A DNA stretch of 31,949 bases. It comes from Gnetum montanum. Taxonomy: Eukaryota > Streptophyta > Gnetopsida > Gnetales > Gnetaceae. Location: positions 65,234-97,182 of the forward strand of contig MNCI01013784.1 in NCBI GenBank assembly GCA_015680685.1, read 5' to 3'. A program made the translations under genes and the position numbers. Shown here piece by piece: positions 31,083 through 31,949 of this stretch. The first letter of the stretch is position 1; each line of letters begins with the position of its first letter. The notes beneath the pieces were generated by a model. It was not told the DNA's origin. It saw only the letters and a list, made by a program, of their open reading frames with translations, and ran no database searches.

Positions 31083-31350
31083 TGTATGCTTCCCAGCATC
31101 TACGCTCATCAGCATTTTCGCTGCCCCATTGAAACCCCCGATTCTCAGCGTCTACGCTATCAACCTATCAGTGTCTACGCTGCAATCAGAAACCCTAGCG
31201 TCTACGCTGTCAACTTGCTAGCGTCTACGCTACGCACTTACTCCAGCGTTTACGTTGCCTGAAGACCAGCGTCTACACTGCTAACTTATGCCAGCATCTA
31301 CGCTGCACGCTTACGCCAACGTCTATGCTGCACGCTTACGCTGTAGATTC
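31083..31350 (+). repeat. AGCGTCTACGCT inverted-repeat words in the leader
   Basis: About nine copies of AGCGTCTACGCT or one-base variants are spaced 20-35 bases apart, between PBS and gag. Each is itself an inverted repeat (AGCGT, CT, ACGCT). They continue the U3 theme in the transcribed leader, where packaging and dimerisation signals of LTR elements normally lie. Confidence 0.85.
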
Positions 31351-31373
31351 GTCTACGCCGGCCACAGTTTCAT

Positions 31374-31949
31374 ATGCAGTCTATCATCATGAATCCCGTA
31401 AACACTACCGCTGCTACTACCCAGGACGTTAACATCTCATACACCATGGCTGCCCAGCAGTCTGTCACATCACATTTGGAAGGGCAATCCACAATGGGGC
31501 CCCATCGGTCTTTGAGGCTACAAGGGAGAGATCCAGCCGCTAACGTAATAATCCAAGATGAGTATAACTTCATCTGCATTAAGATGCAAGCCGGCTTGGT
31601 AGTAGATCGAGCCGAAATCGAAGTAAAAAGACAATTTGAACTCTTTTATAGGGGAGGACACGAGTTCATCCCTTCCCCATATGATGTAATCCCCATTCCA
31701 GAACAATTCTCAGAGCTCTTTACCCAGCTCCTTCTGCACAGGAGCCAGTCATTGGACCAACCCGCGCTAGAGCCTCAGCCAGGGGAAGAAGATGAGTTCG
31801 CTGCCTAATCTGAGCAGGGAGACTCATACCACACCTTGAGCCCCCAAGCATAGATGAACCCCATCTTCCATCCCAAGACAGGGGAAGCCTTGTTCGTACA
31901 ACACACTAGACTCGCCCAAGTTCAGATGCCACCACCGGAAACGCCAGCA
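31374..31949 (+). pseudogene. Gag-like ORF start of element C, runs off the edge
   Basis: Open for 144 codons from ATG 31374 (an in-frame alternative is at 31389) to TAA at 31806-31808. The same frame continues past it and a TAG (31851-31853) to the window end. Composition is hydrophilic, Gln/Pro/Glu-rich, with a central stretch YNFICIKMQAGLVVDRAEIE and an acidic end (GEEDEFAA). Position after PBS and leader points to ORF1/gag, but I see no diagnostic capsid motif. The downstream part with the zinc knuckle would lie outside. Its two stops are both one change from a sense codon, so the copy is lightly damaged. Confidence 0.55.

Larger units (their letters stand above)
29706..31949 (+). mobile_element. 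Element C: plus-strand Ty3/gypsy element, 5' end only
   Basis: A complete 5' LTR, primer binding site, repeat-rich leader and start of a gag-like ORF, running off the right edge. Its LTR shares its first nine bases and its overall plan (palindrome-rich U3, TATA, long R-U5) with element B, so it belongs to the same family or a near one. It is nested in antisense gene B and in the opposite orientation to element B. GC content and fewer stops show it is the youngest insertion here. The target duplication would be CCCTC (29701-29705); the right-hand copy is outside the window. Confidence 0.8.

Overview
The window reads as nuclear repeat DNA from a land plant with a large, retrotransposon-rich genome. 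A gymnosperm or other big-genome seed plant is my guess, but the sequence does not fix the species. There is no intact host gene, rRNA, tRNA or bacterial feature. Almost every recognisable coding stretch is a decayed LTR-retrotransposon part with in-frame stops and frameshifts.

Layout. (1) 1-8258 is the relic of a minus-strand Ty3/gypsy element of the Tat/Ogre type (element A): a protease fragment at 7769-8258 and reverse transcriptase at 1-1064. The roughly 6.7 kb between them holds a multi-exon gene on the opposite strand (3337-6983), with short tagTTTAAGGTC-type repeats on both sides. (2) 8259-12480 is AT-rich decayed DNA. (3) 12480-14590 holds an LTR-like stretch with a 36-bp tandem repeat, followed by an unrecognised pseudogene. 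(4) 16100-17900 holds a Ty1/copia LTR, an initiator-Met-type primer binding site and an internally deleted gag. (5) 20022-29705 is a second minus-strand Tat/Ogre-type element (element B). Read from the right it has: the opposite-strand gene, the flanking repeat, RT, a decayed gypsy RNase H, a second RNase H of the archaeal/plant type, a D,D35E integrase, an in-frame 36-bp-repeat tail, a polypurine tract and a 3' LTR. (6) 29706 to the end is a younger plus-strand element (element C: 5' LTR, PBS, leader, gag-like ORF), nested inside the opposite-strand gene of element B.

The most interesting feature is that opposite-strand gene. Two diverged copies occupy the same place beside the RT exon of two separate elements. 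They share exon order, splice-site positions and splice phases. The first large exon resembles the FCP1/NLI-interacting-factor HAD phosphatase fold with its catalytic aspartates missing. A later exon resembles the gag-like or plant-mobile-domain proteins seen in plant transposons. In Ogre elements the protease-RT interval is known to be an intron, so this looks like a gene nested antisense inside a retrotransposon intron.

A second theme is short palindromic or tandem motifs reused at set places. One motif flanks the spacer and also forms the in-frame tail after integrase. GCTACGCTA/GCGTATACGC-type palindromes fill the LTR U3 regions, the post-PBS leader and the first intron of the antisense gene.
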